64,000 nucleotides of DNA from Streptomyces inusitatus (GCF_014651115.1 NZ_BMWG01000001.1:186001-250000), one strand, 5' to 3'. Shown: positions 47,895-58,908, counted from the first letter of the stretch. Notes: generated from the sequence alone by a model not told the origin. Numbers and translations are program-made.

Positions 47895-49307
47895 CTATCC
47901 CGCGCTCAGCAGGCCGGTCTGGTAGACCGTCCCCGCGCAGGCGTTGGGGATGGCCGCCTGGGCCGTCGGCGCGCCCGGATCGGCGACATGGGTCACCGAG
48001 ATGCTGCCGTCCTGGAGGCCGCCGTCCTCGGTGAGGAGCTGGGCCGAGACTTCCCCGGGGGTCGTGCCGCCGGTGCCCTCGGTCGCTCCGGTCCCGTCGT
48101 CCGTGGGGGTCGGGGCGGGGGACTCGCCGCCGTCCGTGGTCGGGCAGGTCTCACTCGGCACCCAGGCGAAGCGCACCTCGTACGACTGGGTCGGCTCCAG
48201 CAGCAGCGAATCGGCCTCCAGCGACGGGTCGGGCAGCCCGGTCGCCGGGCCGTCCGCCGTGTGCCGGACCACGCTCACCTTGGCCGGGTCGGCCGCGCCC
48301 AGCGTCTGGACGCCGACCGCGCCGCCGCCGACCGAGCAGGCGTCGCCGGAGACGTTGGAGACGCGGAAGACCCCGTACACCTTGCCCTCGGCATCCGGGA
48401 GACCGGCTTCCTGCACGGCGACGGAGAGGCGTGCGGCATCGCAGACCAGCGCGTCGGCGGGGGCCTCGTCCGGGGGCCCGGTCGGAGTGTCGCCACCGCC
48501 GGTGGAGCCGCCGCCCCCGGTGTCCTTGCCCGGGCGGGTGCCGGGGGACTCGCTCGGCCGGTCCTTCTCCTCGCGGTCCTTGGGCTTCTGGGGCTTTCCG
48601 CTGGGGGCGCCGCTCGCCCCGGCCGCCTTCTCCTTGGCCTTCTTCTCCCGTTCCTTCTGCTTCTCGGCCTCGGTCCCGGGACCGCCCTGGATGTTGTCGT
48701 TCCCGATCGCGACGGGGCCGGTCTTGTCACCGCCGGACGGGTTCGACACATGTACGAAGGCGGGGATCGCCGTGCCCAGCAGCAGCGCCGCCGCGGCCAC
48801 CCCGATCAGGGCCTGCCTCTTACGGGCCCGGCGAGCGGGCACCGCCTTGCGCAGATGGTCGAGAGCGCCTTCGGAGGGCGCGAGCTCGTCCACCGCGCCG
48901 TGGAACAGCCGCCGCAGGGCCAGTTCGTCCGTGGCGTCGCCCGGGGTCGTGGCCTTGAGCAGCGCGCCGAGGTCCAGGGCGTCGCCCGCCCCGCCCGGCT
49001 CGTCCGCGTCCTCGGCTCCGGCCCTCTTCTCCGTACCGCCGGACTTCCCCTGCGTACCGCCGGACTTCTCCGTACCGACGCCGGATTCCTTCACCGCGCC
49101 CCCGGTCGCACCGGTCGCGGTGCCGGGTTCCTCGGCCTCGCGGGCCCGTTCCCCGGTGTGTTCCCGGGTCATGCCGTCCGCGTCGCCGCCGTCGTGCCCG
49201 GCGTCCGGCCCGTCGCTCGGCCCGTTGTTCGCCATCTTGTTCCCAGTCCGGTCGTCAAACGGCCCGTCCGGCCCGTGCGGCTCAAAGTTGTTCTTGTCGG
49301 CGTTCAT
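47895..49307 (-). CDS. single-pass membrane protein coupled to a SigE-family sigma factor
   Basis: A 470-residue protein. An acidic, disordered N-terminus (1-100) is followed by a short helical zone ALRRLFHGAVDELAPSEGALDHLRKAVPARRARKR (about 125-158). One membrane helix (about 161-182) precedes a Lys/Glu/Pro-rich spacer and an extracytoplasmic domain (about 285-470) with paired cysteines (CDAARL, DACSVGG, TCPTTD, NACAG). Its start overlaps the sigma-factor stop (ATGA). Position and topology suggest an anti-sigma factor or sensor, but no zinc anti-sigma motif is visible. Confidence 0.75.
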   Translation of the reverse strand: MNADKNNFEPHGPDGPFDDRTGNKMANNGPSDGPDAGHDGGDADGMTREHTGERAREAEEPGTATGATGGAVKESGVGTEKSGGTQGKSGGTEKRAGAEDADEPGGAGDALDLGALLKATTPGDATDELALRRLFHGAVDELAPSEGALDHLRKAVPARRARKRQALIGVAAAALLLGTAIPAFVHVSNPSGGDKTGPVAIGNDNIQGGPGTEAEKQKEREKKAKEKAAGASGAPSGKPQKPKDREEKDRPSESPGTRPGKDTGGGGSTGGGDTPTGPPDEAPADALVCDAARLSVAVQEAGLPDAEGKVYGVFRVSNVSGDACSVGGGAVGVQTLGAADPAKVSVVRHTADGPATGLPDPSLEADSLLLEPTQSYEVRFAWVPSETCPTTDGGESPAPTPTDDGTGATEGTGGTTPGEVSAQLLTEDGGLQDGSISVTHVADPGAPTAQAAIPNACAGTVYQTGLLSAG

Positions 49308-50107
49308 GCCGAGGCCTCCATGGAGACGCGCAGCGCCGCTATGCCCCGGGAGCCGTACGCCTTCACCGAGCCGAGGGATATGCCGAGCGTCTCGGCGACC
49401 TGGGCCTCGGTCATGTCGGCGAAGTACCGCAGCACGAGCACCTCGCGCTGGCGGCGCTGGAGCTTGCGCATGGCCTTGATCAGCGCGTCGCGCTCCAACT
49501 GGTCGTACGCGCCCTCTTCGGCGCTCGCCATGTCCGGCATGGGCTTGGAGAGCAGCTTGAGCCCGAGGATGCGGCGGCGCAGCGCGGACCGGGAGAGGTT
49601 GACCACGGTCTGCCGCAGATAGGCGAGGGTCTTCTCCGGGTCGCGGACGCGGTTGCGCGCCGAGTGGACGCGGATGAACGCCTCCTGGACCACGTCCTCG
49701 CAGGAGGCGGTGTCGTCGAGGAGGAGGGCGGCGAGGCCGAGCAGCGACCGGTAATGGGCGCGGTAGGTCTCGGTGAGGTGGTCGACGGTGGTGCCGGCGG
49801 CGGCCGTGTCCGTGCCCTCGCGCTGGGAGGGGATCCGGGTGGTGCGGGGCGTGGGCATCGGAGCGATCACCGGCATGCCGCCTGACGGGCGGCGTCCGCG
49901 CCCCGGGCGGGCGAAGGCGCCGCGTGCGCCCGTCGCGGTGCCGGTGCCGGTGCCGTCGGCCGTGCCGCGGTCACCGCGGGCCGGTGCCACTGAACTCCCG
50001 CGCGTCGATGCGCCGCGGACCGGGACCGCTGTGCCGCTCCGGAGCAGGCGCATCGGCGCGCTGCTGCGGACCGGCACCACCCCTGCGATGTCGAGTACGT
50101 CTGCCAC
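49304..50107 (-). CDS. SigE-family (ECF) RNA polymerase sigma factor
   Basis: A 267-codon frame with ECF sigma regions in its C-terminal 165 residues. Region 2 contains LLDDTASCEDVVQEAFIRVH, and region 4 contains LQRRQREVLVLRYFADMTEAQVAETLGIS. The first 90 residues from the GTG at 50107 are low-complexity; translation may begin at an ATG near 49876 (MPVIAPMPTPR), giving about 190 residues. It is co-translated with the downstream membrane protein, a usual sigma/anti-sigma arrangement. The target promoters are unknown. Confidence 0.85.
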   Translation of the reverse strand: MADVLDIAGVVPVRSSAPMRLLRSGTAVPVRGASTRGSSVAPARGDRGTADGTGTGTATGARGAFARPGRGRRPSGGMPVIAPMPTPRTTRIPSQREGTDTAAAGTTVDHLTETYRAHYRSLLGLAALLLDDTASCEDVVQEAFIRVHSARNRVRDPEKTLAYLRQTVVNLSRSALRRRILGLKLLSKPMPDMASAEEGAYDQLERDALIKAMRKLQRRQREVLVLRYFADMTEAQVAETLGISLGSVKAYGSRGIAALRVSMEASA

Positions 50108-50525
50108 AACTGTTGGACACGCTTCCCCCCGTCAGGGTTGTACGCGTACGCCACCGTCTTTGACGGAGTTTTATTTGCCCTCATGCGTACTCGCTTTTCC
50201 CCAATGCCCCATTTTTGCGGCACCGTATTGAGGTGACCGCGAAGACGCCTCACACCAGGCCGCTGGTTGCAGGACCTGGGGAGCGAATTCCTGGCCGCCC
50301 CACACTCAGGGCCAAATGGTACAGACCTTCGATCTGTCCACAGGCTTCCCCTGGGGCGTTCACAGATCCTACAAACCGCCACTGACACCACATCCACCCC
50401 AGGCCATGAGAAAGCCTGGTCAGGGTGGACCGGGGCGGGAGCGATCAAGGATCAACACCCAGGAATCCGACCGGAAAATCACGGACAAGACACCAGACAA
50501 CAGACATCTAACGCCAGGGTTGATA
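50108..50525. other. upstream region of the sigma factor gene
   Basis: This 418-bp gap between the end of asd and the sigma-factor start has distinctly lower G+C, for example AAAAATGGGGCATTGGGGAA and a TAAAACTCC stretch near 50170-50215. It is probably regulatory. No gene is recognised. Confidence 0.45.
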
Positions 50526-51584
50526 TCACCGGGAGAATTCGGCGGCGATCGCTTCCGCGATCTGCGCGGAATTCAGCGCGGCCCCCTTGCGGAGGTTGTC
50601 GCCGCAGACGAAAAGCTCCAGCGCGCACGGATCGTCCAGCGCCCGCCGCACCCGGCCCACCCAGGTCGGATCCGTGCCGACCACATCGGCGGGGGTGGGA
50701 AAGCCGCCCGAGGCGGGATCGTCGTAGAGCACCACACCGGGGGAGGTCGCCAGGATCTCGTGCGCCCGCTCCACCGTGACCTCGCGCTCGAACCGGGCGT
50801 GGACCGTGAGCGAGTGGGCGGTGAGGACCGGCACCCGGACACAGGTCGCCGCCACCCGCAGCGCCGGCAGATCCAGGATCCTGCGGGTCTCGTCGCGCAG
50901 CCCCAGCTCCTCGGACGACCAGCCGTCGTCCGCCGGCACGCCCGCCCAGGGCATCACATTGAGCGCGAGCGGGGCGGCGAACGGCCCGAGTCCGGCCTCG
51001 CCCACGGCCCGGCGCACATCGCCGGGCGTCGAGCCCAGCTCCGTACCGGCGACCAGCGAGAGCTGGGACCGCAGTGCGGCCACCGCGTCCCTGCCCTCGC
51101 CGCTGACGGCCTGGTAGGAGGAGACGACCAGCTCCCGCAGGCCGAATTCGGCGTGCAGCGCGCCCACCGCGGGGATCATCGCGAGGGTGGTGTCGTGCGG
51201 GCTCGCCACGATGCCGCGCGGACGGATCCGCGCGGCATGGGGGTTGACCTCGGGGACCACCAGCGGGACTTCCGGATCGAGCCGGAAGGCGGCCGAGCTG
51301 TCCACGACCACGGCGCCCCGGGCGACGGCGACCGGCGCCCAGCGCGCGGACACCTCGGCGGGCACCAGGAAGAGGGCCACATCGACCCCGCCGAGCGTCT
51401 CCTCGCCGAGCGCGAGCACCTCGCACTCCTCGCCGCGCACGGCCAGCACCCGGCCGGCCGAGCGCGGCGAGGCGAGAAGGCGTATCTCGCCCCAGACGTT
51501 CTCGTGCTGGGAGAGGATCTCCAGCATCACCGCACCGACGGCTCCGGTCGCCCCGACGACCGCGAGCGCCGGCTTGCGGGTCAT
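50526..51584 (-). CDS. asd: aspartate-semialdehyde dehydrogenase homologue lacking the catalytic cysteine
   Basis: A 352-residue protein clearly of the Asd family: NAD-binding [16 protein letters not shown] (8-23), [29 protein letters not shown] with the conserved Arg and His, and [19 protein letters not shown]. The nucleophile region normally reads NPNC-S/T-T but here reads SPHDTT, with Asp at about residue 131. The enzyme should therefore not form the thioacyl intermediate. It is coupled to lysC (ATGA). It may have regulatory or altered function if a second asd exists elsewhere, or the base calls may be wrong. Confidence 0.88.
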   Translation of the reverse strand: MTRKPALAVVGATGAVGAVMLEILSQHENVWGEIRLLASPRSAGRVLAVRGEECEVLALGEETLGGVDVALFLVPAEVSARWAPVAVARGAVVVDSSAAFRLDPEVPLVVPEVNPHAARIRPRGIVASPHDTTLAMIPAVGALHAEFGLRELVVSSYQAVSGEGRDAVAALRSQLSLVAGTELGSTPGDVRRAVGEAGLGPFAAPLALNVMPWAGVPADDGWSSEELGLRDETRRILDLPALRVAATCVRVPVLTAHSLTVHARFEREVTVERAHEILATSPGVVLYDDPASGGFPTPADVVGTDPTWVGRVRRALDDPCALELFVCGDNLRKGAALNSAQIAEAIAAEFSR

Positions 51585-52852
51585 CGCCCGGTGCCTCCGT
51601 AGACGACGGCCTCGTCGGTGTCGCTGTCCAGGCCGAAGGCGGTGTGCACGGCGCGCACGGCCTCGTTCACATCGTCGGCGCGGGTGACCACGGAGATACG
51701 GATCTCGGAGGTGGAGATCAGCTCGATGTTCACCCCCGCGTCGGAGAGCGCCTCGAAGAAGGAGGCGGTGACCCCGGGGTTGGTCTTCATGCCCGCGCCG
51801 ACCAGCGAGATCTTGCCGATCTGGTCGTCGTAGCGCAGCGAGTCGAAGCCGATCGCGCCCTTCGCCTTCTCCAGCGCGTCGATCGCCTTGGCGCCGTCCG
51901 TCTTCGGAAGGGTGAAGGAGATGTCGGTGAGGGCCGTGGCGGCCGCCGACACATTCTGGACGACCATGTCGATGTTGATCTCGGCATCGGCGATCGTACG
52001 GAAGATCGCCGCGGCCTCGCCCGGCTTGTCGGGCACCCCGACGACCGTGACCTTGGCCTCGGAGACGTCGTGGGCGACTCCGGAGATGATGGCGTGCTCC
52101 ACCTGCTGGTCTCCCTGCGGCTGATTGCTGACCCAGGTGCCGCGCAGTCCGGAGAAGGACGAGCGCACATGGATCGGAATGTTGTATCGGCGGGCGTACT
52201 CGACGCAGCGGTGGAGCAGCACCTTGGACCCCGAAGCGGCCAGCTCCAGCATGTCCTCGAAGGGGATCCACTCCATCTTCCGGGCCTTGGAGACCACCCG
52301 GGGGTCGGCGGTGAAGACGCCGTCCACATCGGTGTAGATCTCACAGACCTCGGCGTCCAGCGCGGCGGCGAGGGCGACGGCGGTGGTGTCGGAGCCGCCC
52401 CGGCCGAGCGTGGTGATGTCCTTCTTGTCCTGGGACACGCCCTGGAAGCCCGCGACGATGGCGATATTGCCCTCGTCCAGCGCGGTACGGATCCGCCCGG
52501 GCGTCACATCGATGATGCGCGCCTTGTTGTGGACCGAGTCGGTGATGACGCCGGCCTGGCTGCCCGTGAAGGACTGGGCCTCGTGGCCCAGGTTTTTGAT
52601 CGCCATGGCCAGCAGCGCCATGGAGATGCGCTCCCCGGCGGTCAGCAGCATGTCGAACTCGCGCCCGGCGGGGATCGGGGACACCTGCCCGGCCAGATCG
52701 ATCAGCTCGTCCGTCGTGTCGCCCATCGCCGACACCACGACGACGACCTGATGGCCGTCCTTCTTGGCATCCACGATCCGCTTGGCGACGCGCTTGATGC
52801 CCTCGGCATCGGCAACGGAGGAACCCCCGTACTTCTGCACGACAAGGCCCAC
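51581..52852 (-). CDS. lysC: aspartate kinase LysC
   Basis: A 423-residue aspartokinase, first step of the lysine, threonine and methionine (and diaminopimelate) pathways. [17 protein letters not shown] is the N-terminal signature, and [19 protein letters not shown] (about 150) is the kinase motif. Two ACT domains lie in the last 160 residues and normally confer feedback control by lysine plus threonine. As in other high-GC bacteria an internal start could give a separate ACT-containing subunit. Stop and asd start overlap. Confidence 0.95.
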   Translation of the reverse strand: MGLVVQKYGGSSVADAEGIKRVAKRIVDAKKDGHQVVVVVSAMGDTTDELIDLAGQVSPIPAGREFDMLLTAGERISMALLAMAIKNLGHEAQSFTGSQAGVITDSVHNKARIIDVTPGRIRTALDEGNIAIVAGFQGVSQDKKDITTLGRGGSDTTAVALAAALDAEVCEIYTDVDGVFTADPRVVSKARKMEWIPFEDMLELAASGSKVLLHRCVEYARRYNIPIHVRSSFSGLRGTWVSNQPQGDQQVEHAIISGVAHDVSEAKVTVVGVPDKPGEAAAIFRTIADAEINIDMVVQNVSAAATALTDISFTLPKTDGAKAIDALEKAKGAIGFDSLRYDDQIGKISLVGAGMKTNPGVTASFFEALSDAGVNIELISTSEIRISVVTRADDVNEAVRAVHTAFGLDSDTDEAVVYGGTGR

Positions 52853-53061
52853 GTGCGCTCCTCGCTCGGTTTCTCCACCACAGCCATGTACTGCGGTCGG
52901 CTCAGTCTAACGAGCGGTCCGTCCCGATCCCGGGGCAGTCACATCGTGAGACGCGTTGCTCAGAGAGTGATCACGAACCTTGCTCGGAGCGACTACTGCC
53001 CAGGCGGCGGCGGTGTACGCCGGGTTGTGCGGCGGCGCACACATGGAACAGGGGGGGCGGC

Positions 53062-53718
53062 TCAGCCGGTACGCAGACCCAGCGGGGCCGCGATCTCCTC
53101 GGCCATCACCTTGCCGGCCTCCTCCGCCAGCGCGTCCTCCGCGAGATCCTCGTCCGTGTCCAGCCCGTCCAGCTCCTGGAGCGGCTGGTCGAGACGGACA
53201 TGGGCGACCAGCGACTGAAGGGCGCGCAGGGTCGCGGACGCGGTCGGACCCCAGTTGGAGAAGTACGAGAACTGCCACCACCACAGCGCCTCGGTGGTCC
53301 GGCCGGCCCGGTAGTGGGCGAGGCCGTGCCGCAGATCGGTGATGATGTCGGCGAGATTGTCGGAGACGCGGAACGCGACGGGGGCCTTGCGCGGCTCGTA
53401 CGGGTCGAAGACCTCGGAGAACACGTCCACCGGGTCGAGCAGCACCGCGAACCGCTCGCGCAGATCGTCCACATCCGGCTCCGGGCCGGTGTCCGGCTCG
53501 TACCTCTCGTCCGGGAGGATGTCCTCGTGCGCGCCCAGCCGGCCGCCGGTCAGCAGCAGCTGGGAGACCTCCAGCAACAGGAAGGGCACCGCGCTGTCGG
53601 GCTCGTCGCCCCTGGCGACCTCTGTGGTCGCGACGATGAAGGACTCGATCGAATCCGCGATCTGGACCGCGAAATCGGCGGGGTCCTGATGTGTCGCGTG
53701 CAGCATGACATCAGACAT
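53062..53718 (-). CDS. DUF5063 family protein
   Basis: A 218-residue soluble acidic protein, conserved beside recR in streptomycetes. Typical blocks are [49 protein letters not shown] and [14 protein letters not shown]. No function is known. The ATG at 53718 overlaps the recR stop by eight bases, so translation is coupled to recR. Confidence 0.88.
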   Translation of the reverse strand: MSDVMLHATHQDPADFAVQIADSIESFIVATTEVARGDEPDSAVPFLLLEVSQLLLTGGRLGAHEDILPDERYEPDTGPEPDVDDLRERFAVLLDPVDVFSEVFDPYEPRKAPVAFRVSDNLADIITDLRHGLAHYRAGRTTEALWWWQFSYFSNWGPTASATLRALQSLVAHVRLDQPLQELDGLDTDEDLAEDALAEEAGKVMAEEIAAPLGLRTG

Positions 53719-54310
53719 CGAGAAGTCGTCTCCCCTCGAAGGCACGCCCCAGCGTGACCTCGTCGGCGTATTCCAAGTCTCCCCCCACGGGCAGACCGCT
53801 GGCCAGCCGAGTGACCCGGAGGCCCATCGGCTTGATCATGCGCGCCAGATACGTGGCGGTGGCCTCGCCCTCCAGATTGGGGTCCGTGGCGAGGATCAAC
53901 TCGGTCACCGTCCCGTCCGCGAGACGGGCCAGCAGCTCACGAATCCGCAGATCATCGGGGCCCACGCCCTCGATGGGGCTGATCGCCCCGCCGAGCACGT
54001 GGTAGCGGCCCCGGAACTCCCGGGTCCGCTCGATCGCCACAACGTCCTTGGACTCCTCCACCACACAGATGACGGAGAGGTCCCGGCGCTGGTCGCGGCA
54101 GATGTTGCACAGCTCCTGCTGAGCGACGTTGCCGCAGACCGCGCAGAACCGGACCTTGTCCTTCACTTCCAGCAGGGCGTGGGCCAGCCGGCGGACGTCG
54201 GTGGGCTCCGACTGGAGGATGTGGAAGGCGATCCGCTGCGCGCTCTTGGGACCGACGCCGGGCAGCCTGCCCAGTTCGTCGATGAGGTCCTGAACCACGC
54301 CTTCGTACAA
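53711..54310 (-). CDS. recR: recombination mediator RecR
   Basis: A 199-residue RecR. It has a helix-hairpin-helix near the N-terminus ([17 protein letters not shown]), a C4 zinc finger ([16 protein letters not shown], about residues 56-71) and a Toprim domain ([15 protein letters not shown] through [18 protein letters not shown]). It forms rings on DNA and works with RecO and RecF to load RecA at gaps. It follows ybaB by 85 bp on the same strand, as in most bacteria. Confidence 0.96.
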   Translation of the reverse strand: MYEGVVQDLIDELGRLPGVGPKSAQRIAFHILQSEPTDVRRLAHALLEVKDKVRFCAVCGNVAQQELCNICRDQRRDLSVICVVEESKDVVAIERTREFRGRYHVLGGAISPIEGVGPDDLRIRELLARLADGTVTELILATDPNLEGEATATYLARMIKPMGLRVTRLASGLPVGGDLEYADEVTLGRAFEGRRLLDV

Positions 54311-54395
54311 CGGACTGCCTCTTCCTCTGCTCGTACAGCCCCTACGGCTCGTACGGTAGTTGCTCCCGCCCCCGCTTTAGAAGGGCGGACCCGGA

Positions 54396-54731
54396 TCAGA
54401 AGGGCAGACCCGGCATCCCGCCCAGCCCCTGGGCGAGCGGCCCCATCTTCTGCTGCTGCAACTGCTGCGCGTTCTCCGTGGCGGCCTGCACCGCGGCCAC
54501 GACCAGATCGGCGAGCGTCTCGGTGTCCTCGGGGTCGACCGCCTTCGGGTCGATCACCAGGGCGCGCAGCTCCCCGGAGCCGGTCACCGTGGCCCGGACG
54601 AGCCCGCCGCCGGCCTGGCCGTCCACCTCGGTACGGGCCAGCTCCTCCTGGGCACGGGCGAGGTCCTGCTGCATCTTCTGGGCCTGCTGGAGAAGCTGCT
54701 GCATATTGGGCTGGCCACCACCGGGGATCAC
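54396..54731 (-). CDS. YbaB/EbfC nucleoid-associated protein
   Basis: A 111-residue YbaB/EbfC protein, a small dimeric DNA-binding protein: [22 protein letters not shown] then [17 protein letters not shown]. The GTG at 54731 is chosen because AGGAG lies five bases upstream; a GTG six bases earlier would overlap that site. It is upstream of recR in the same orientation, the common bacterial order. Confidence 0.93.
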   Translation of the reverse strand: MIPGGGQPNMQQLLQQAQKMQQDLARAQEELARTEVDGQAGGGLVRATVTGSGELRALVIDPKAVDPEDTETLADLVVAAVQAATENAQQLQQQKMGPLAQGLGGMPGLPF

Positions 54732-55049
54732 GGTCACTCCTGTGCACTTCGACGACGGTTGTTCGGTATGCCGAGCCTACGTGGTGCCCGGGCGGCTCGC
54801 CGAACCCCGCGACGGCACCTCTTTCGAGTGAGTATCGTGCGGGTCCTCTACCTGATCACCGCCCGGGTGTGGTCGGAAATATTGGGGTTTCCGCCTCACG
54901 AGGCACCGTTCGGCGGTAGGAAAGGGCTTGCGCGACAGCATGCGTGCCATACACAAGCACACCCCGCGTCACCGACACCGTCACCGTCACCGTCACACAG
55001 AGTCATGCCCCCTTCGTTCATCCGTCACGTCGTTCAGAGGAGTGCCCCG
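54732..55049. other. divergent region between ybaB and the SLATT-like gene
   Basis: 318 bp with no convincing gene. An AT-richer part (GGAAATATTGGGG, near 54875-54890) and four CACCGT-type repeats (near 54970-55000) are visible. An SRP RNA was looked for because it often lies near recR; its conserved tetraloop region was not found. Confidence 0.4.
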
Positions 55050-55790
55050 GTGAGCCAGCCGGAGATGCAGCCCGGGGGGCCCGCCCGGGAGGAGCGCGGC
55101 GAGGCGCCGCGCGGTGATCTGACCGGAAGGCCCTTCCCGCTCGGCGACTGGGGCGAGCCCGCCGAGCGCCTCGACGAGCTGTTCCGCTGGGTCGAGTCCG
55201 GCGCGCTGCGCACCGTGGAGTGGTATCTGCGGGACCGCGTCTGGAAGCGCCGCACCGGCCGCGCCCTGCGCTCCGTCGCCGCCGCCGGCTTCGTCGCCGG
55301 GGCCGCCCTCCCCCTCACCGATCTGATCGGCGCCCTCCCCGGCGCCGCCGGCTGGGGCTACCTCGCCCTCCTCCTCGGAGCCGCCTGCCTCGCCTGCGAC
55401 CGCTACTTCGGCGTGACCTCCGGCTGGATGCGCAACGTCGCCACCGCACAGGCCGTACAGCGCCGGCTCCAGGCCCTCCAGTTCGACTGGGCCTCGGAGA
55501 GCGTCCGCGAGGTCCTCGGCCCCACCGAGGGCACCGCCTCCGAGGCCGCCGAGCGCTGCCTCGGGGTGCTCCGCCGATTCTCCGAGGACATCACCGACCT
55601 CGTCCGCACCGAAACCGCCGACTGGATGCGCGAATTCGCCGGCACCCCACCCCCCCTCGCCCTCCACTCCACCCCTCTCCCCTCCCCCACCCGCCCCACC
55701 GACCCCACCCCTCACCCCACCCGCACCTCCCTCCCCCCGGGCACCCGCCCCAACATGCCCCGCCAACGGCCCCCGGAGTCGCCGCGCTGA
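55050..55790 (+). CDS. SLATT-domain-like membrane protein
   Basis: A 246-residue protein. A helical segment WVESGALRTVEWYLRDRVWKR (about residues 46-66) is followed by two membrane helices (about 77-93 and 100-118) and the long helix AQAVQRRLQALQFDWASESVREVL. This is the SMODS-associated/LATT arrangement often linked to nucleotide-triggered defence systems, though here it lies in core DNA. The C-terminal 45 residues are Pro/Thr-rich. AGAGGAG lies six bases before the GTG. No partner nucleotidyltransferase is adjacent. Confidence 0.7.
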   Translation: MSQPEMQPGGPAREERGEAPRGDLTGRPFPLGDWGEPAERLDELFRWVESGALRTVEWYLRDRVWKRRTGRALRSVAAAGFVAGAALPLTDLIGALPGAAGWGYLALLLGAACLACDRYFGVTSGWMRNVATAQAVQRRLQALQFDWASESVREVLGPTEGTASEAAERCLGVLRRFSEDITDLVRTETADWMREFAGTPPPLALHSTPLPSPTRPTDPTPHPTRTSLPPGTRPNMPRQRPPESPR

Positions 55791-55853
55791 CATCGGGGAG
55801 CTTGTCGGGTGGGTTCCGTCCGGGCGATCGCCCTCGGTTCGTCGGCCGTGCCC

Positions 55854-55883
55854 GGGGTCCTGAGTAGAGGTACTCAGGACCCC
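55854..55883. promoter_or_regulatory. 13-bp perfect inverted repeat upstream of a membrane-protein gene
   Basis: GGGGTCCTGAGTA and its complement surround GAGG, 28 bp before the ATG at 55911. It has no T run. It may be an operator or a terminator for the preceding gene. Confidence 0.5.
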
Positions 55884-55910
55884 GGCCCGCTTCTGAGCGA
55901 CGCTGGTCCC

Positions 55911-56383
55911 ATGACTACGCCGCCCTCGTGGCCGACTCCCCACCCCAGCCATCCAGTGGGCGCCCATCCCCCGCCGCCGCAGCGGCACAAGTGGTTACGC
56001 GCGGGCGCGGACATCGCGCTCGCGATCGGCCTGCTCGTGATCGACGCCGTCGCCGCCCTCATCGCGTTCGTCTTCGGACTCGACACCGTGGGATACACGT
56101 TGTTCGACCCTGGGGCCGACAACTCGCCCCTCTCCCTCGTCCGCCCTCTCACCTACGTGGCCGCGGTCGGCGGCATCGTCCTGGTGTCCGCGATCCTGCT
56201 GTTCAGGGCACGCGTGGTCATCAGCAGCGGCGTCCAGGCCTTCGCCGGGCTGGCCCTGGTGAGCGCGGCCGTCATCGGAATAAACCACGCGGAGCGCGAG
56301 GCGCGCCCACAGCCCGCCCCGACCGAGCGCGGTCCGGGCTCGCTCTGCCGGTCCGGGGGCGACAGCAGCGAGTGCCTCGGCGG

Positions 56384-56387
<4 letters not shown>
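55911..56387 (+). CDS. hypothetical membrane protein with three helices
   Basis: A 158-residue protein. A Pro/His-rich N-terminus (1-25) precedes membrane helices at about residues 35-55, 83-103 and 107-127, and a short charged tail with two cysteines (SLCRSGG, SECLGG). No family is recognised. The ATG at 55911 follows a 13-bp inverted repeat. The stop overlaps the end of the ArsR-type regulator on the other strand by four bases. Confidence 0.65.
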
Positions 56388-57388
<1,001 letters not shown>

Positions 57389-57474
57389 TGCTCTCCCCGT
57401 CCGCGCCGCGCCATCGTTTCGCTCAGAGTCTCAACCCTGGCCCGCGCGCCCCGTTCAGCGCCAGCATTCAAGGC

Positions 57475-58701
57475 ATGACCCTTCATTCCAGGTTCTCCGA
57501 GAAGACCGCCGGGGTGCCCCGGCGAACCGTCACCGCCTCGGCCGTACTGGCCACCGCGACCCTGCTCTCGGGGGGTGGCCGCGCATGGGCCCGGGGCACG
57601 GGCGACATCACCGTACGGCTGCCGAGGCCGACCGGTCCGCACCGCGTCGGGACCACGATGCTGCATCTGGTCGACCCGCACCGGAGAGACCCGTGGGGCG
57701 GCGGGAGCGTCCGGGAGGTGATGGTCTCGGTGTACTACCCGGCTCGGTCGGTGCGGGGATGTCCGGTCGCGCCGCAGATGACCCCGGGGGCGGTGGAGGT
57801 CTTCAAGGCGTTCGATCCCGTGTATCTGCATCCGGAGCTGCCGAAGAGCGGTGTGGACTGGGCGGCCACCATGTCCCACTCGCACACCGGCGCGCCCGCG
57901 CTGCCGATCCGGCGGCCGGTGCTGCTGTACACCCCCGGAGGGGCCAACCCGCGCACCATCGGCACCGGGCTCGCCGAGGAACTGGCCAGTCACGGAAATG
58001 TGGTGGTGACCGTCGACCATCCCGGTGAGCCCGGGGCCGTCGAGTTCCCCGACGGCAGGGTACGGACGTTCGCGCTGACGGGAGACCCCCGGGAGGGCCC
58101 GACCTTCCGCACCCTGCTCGGCACCCGGCTCGCGGACCTCCGATTCGTACTGAACCAGCTGTCGGCCCTCGCCACCGGCCACAACCCCGACGCCCACACC
58201 CGCCCGCTCCCCCAGGACCTCGGCCGCGCGCTGGACCTGCGGCGCGTCGGCGTCTACGGCCACTCGGCGGGCGGCGCGGCCGCCTCCCAGGCCCTCTACG
58301 AGGACCGCCGCGTCCGCGCCGCGGTCAACCTGGAGGGCTATCTCGACTATCCCCCGGACGCCCCCGGCCAGGACGGCGAGCTGCTCCCGGTCGCCCGGTA
58401 CGGGGTGAACCGGCCGCTGCTCCTCTTCGGCACCGACGGCTATCACGACGCCCGCTTCGAACGCTCCTGGTCGGCCATGCTCGCCCATCCGGACGGCCGG
58501 ACCCGCCGACGGCGGATCGACGACGCCCAGCACTGGGTGTTCACCGACTACGCCGCGATGGCCCCCCAGTTCCAGAGCGCCGGGCTGATGAGCGCCGCCG
58601 ACCGGAACAAGCTCGTCGGCGCGATCACCCCGGCGGAGTCGGTGCCGGGAGTGCGCGACCGGGTGCGGTCGTTCTTCTCCCGGCACCTGTCTCCGCGCTG
58701 A
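57475..58701 (+). CDS. secreted alpha/beta hydrolase (PAF-acetylhydrolase-like)
   Basis: A 408-residue hydrolase with a twin-Arg-like leader (VPRRTVTASAVLATATLL, then AWARG, cleavage about residue 40). The nucleophile is in YGHSAGGAAAS (about 262), with an acid near LLFGTDGYHD and His in DDAQHWVFTDY. The layout resembles platelet-activating-factor acetylhydrolase-type lipases or esterases of streptomycetes. It is divergent from the ArsR-type regulator. The last 64 bases of the gene are part of a 71-bp repeat found again at 60435. Confidence 0.85.
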   Translation: MTLHSRFSEKTAGVPRRTVTASAVLATATLLSGGGRAWARGTGDITVRLPRPTGPHRVGTTMLHLVDPHRRDPWGGGSVREVMVSVYYPARSVRGCPVAPQMTPGAVEVFKAFDPVYLHPELPKSGVDWAATMSHSHTGAPALPIRRPVLLYTPGGANPRTIGTGLAEELASHGNVVVTVDHPGEPGAVEFPDGRVRTFALTGDPREGPTFRTLLGTRLADLRFVLNQLSALATGHNPDAHTRPLPQDLGRALDLRRVGVYGHSAGGAAASQALYEDRRVRAAVNLEGYLDYPPDAPGQDGELLPVARYGVNRPLLLFGTDGYHDARFERSWSAMLAHPDGRTRRRRIDDAQHWVFTDYAAMAPQFQSAGLMSAADRNKLVGAITPAESVPGVRDRVRSFFSRHLSPR

Positions 58702-58708
58702 GGCCGGG
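58638..58708 (+). repeat. 71-bp direct repeat, copy 1 (hydrolase 3' end)
   Basis: This copy covers the last codons and stop of the alpha/beta hydrolase plus seven bases. It matches 60435-60505 with one mismatch. Confidence 0.9.
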
Positions 58709-58895
58709 ATCAGGTCCTCCCGGTTCTTCTCCGCCTCCGGGTTTGTCTCGCTTCGATCCGCACTTAAACATCCTTCAGTCGAAACTTACGCACCAATTCG
58801 CCCCACTAAGAGGGGAAAGAAGGATCAGCCTGCCCATCACCGCCCACCATTGAACCTTTTAGGGCGGAATTCGACATCCCAATCTTCACGCACTT

Positions 58896-58908
58896 ATCAC
58901 CTTGTGAT
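58896..58908. promoter_or_regulatory. small palindrome ATCAC-CTT-GTGAT upstream of the metalloprotease
   Basis: A perfect inverted repeat about 70 bp before the ATG, in an AT-rich stretch (58740-58960). Possible operator or promoter element. Confidence 0.35.

Noticed and set aside
54732..55049. SRP RNA gene near recR/ybaB
   Set aside because: The conserved apical loop and asymmetric bulge sequence were not found on either strand.
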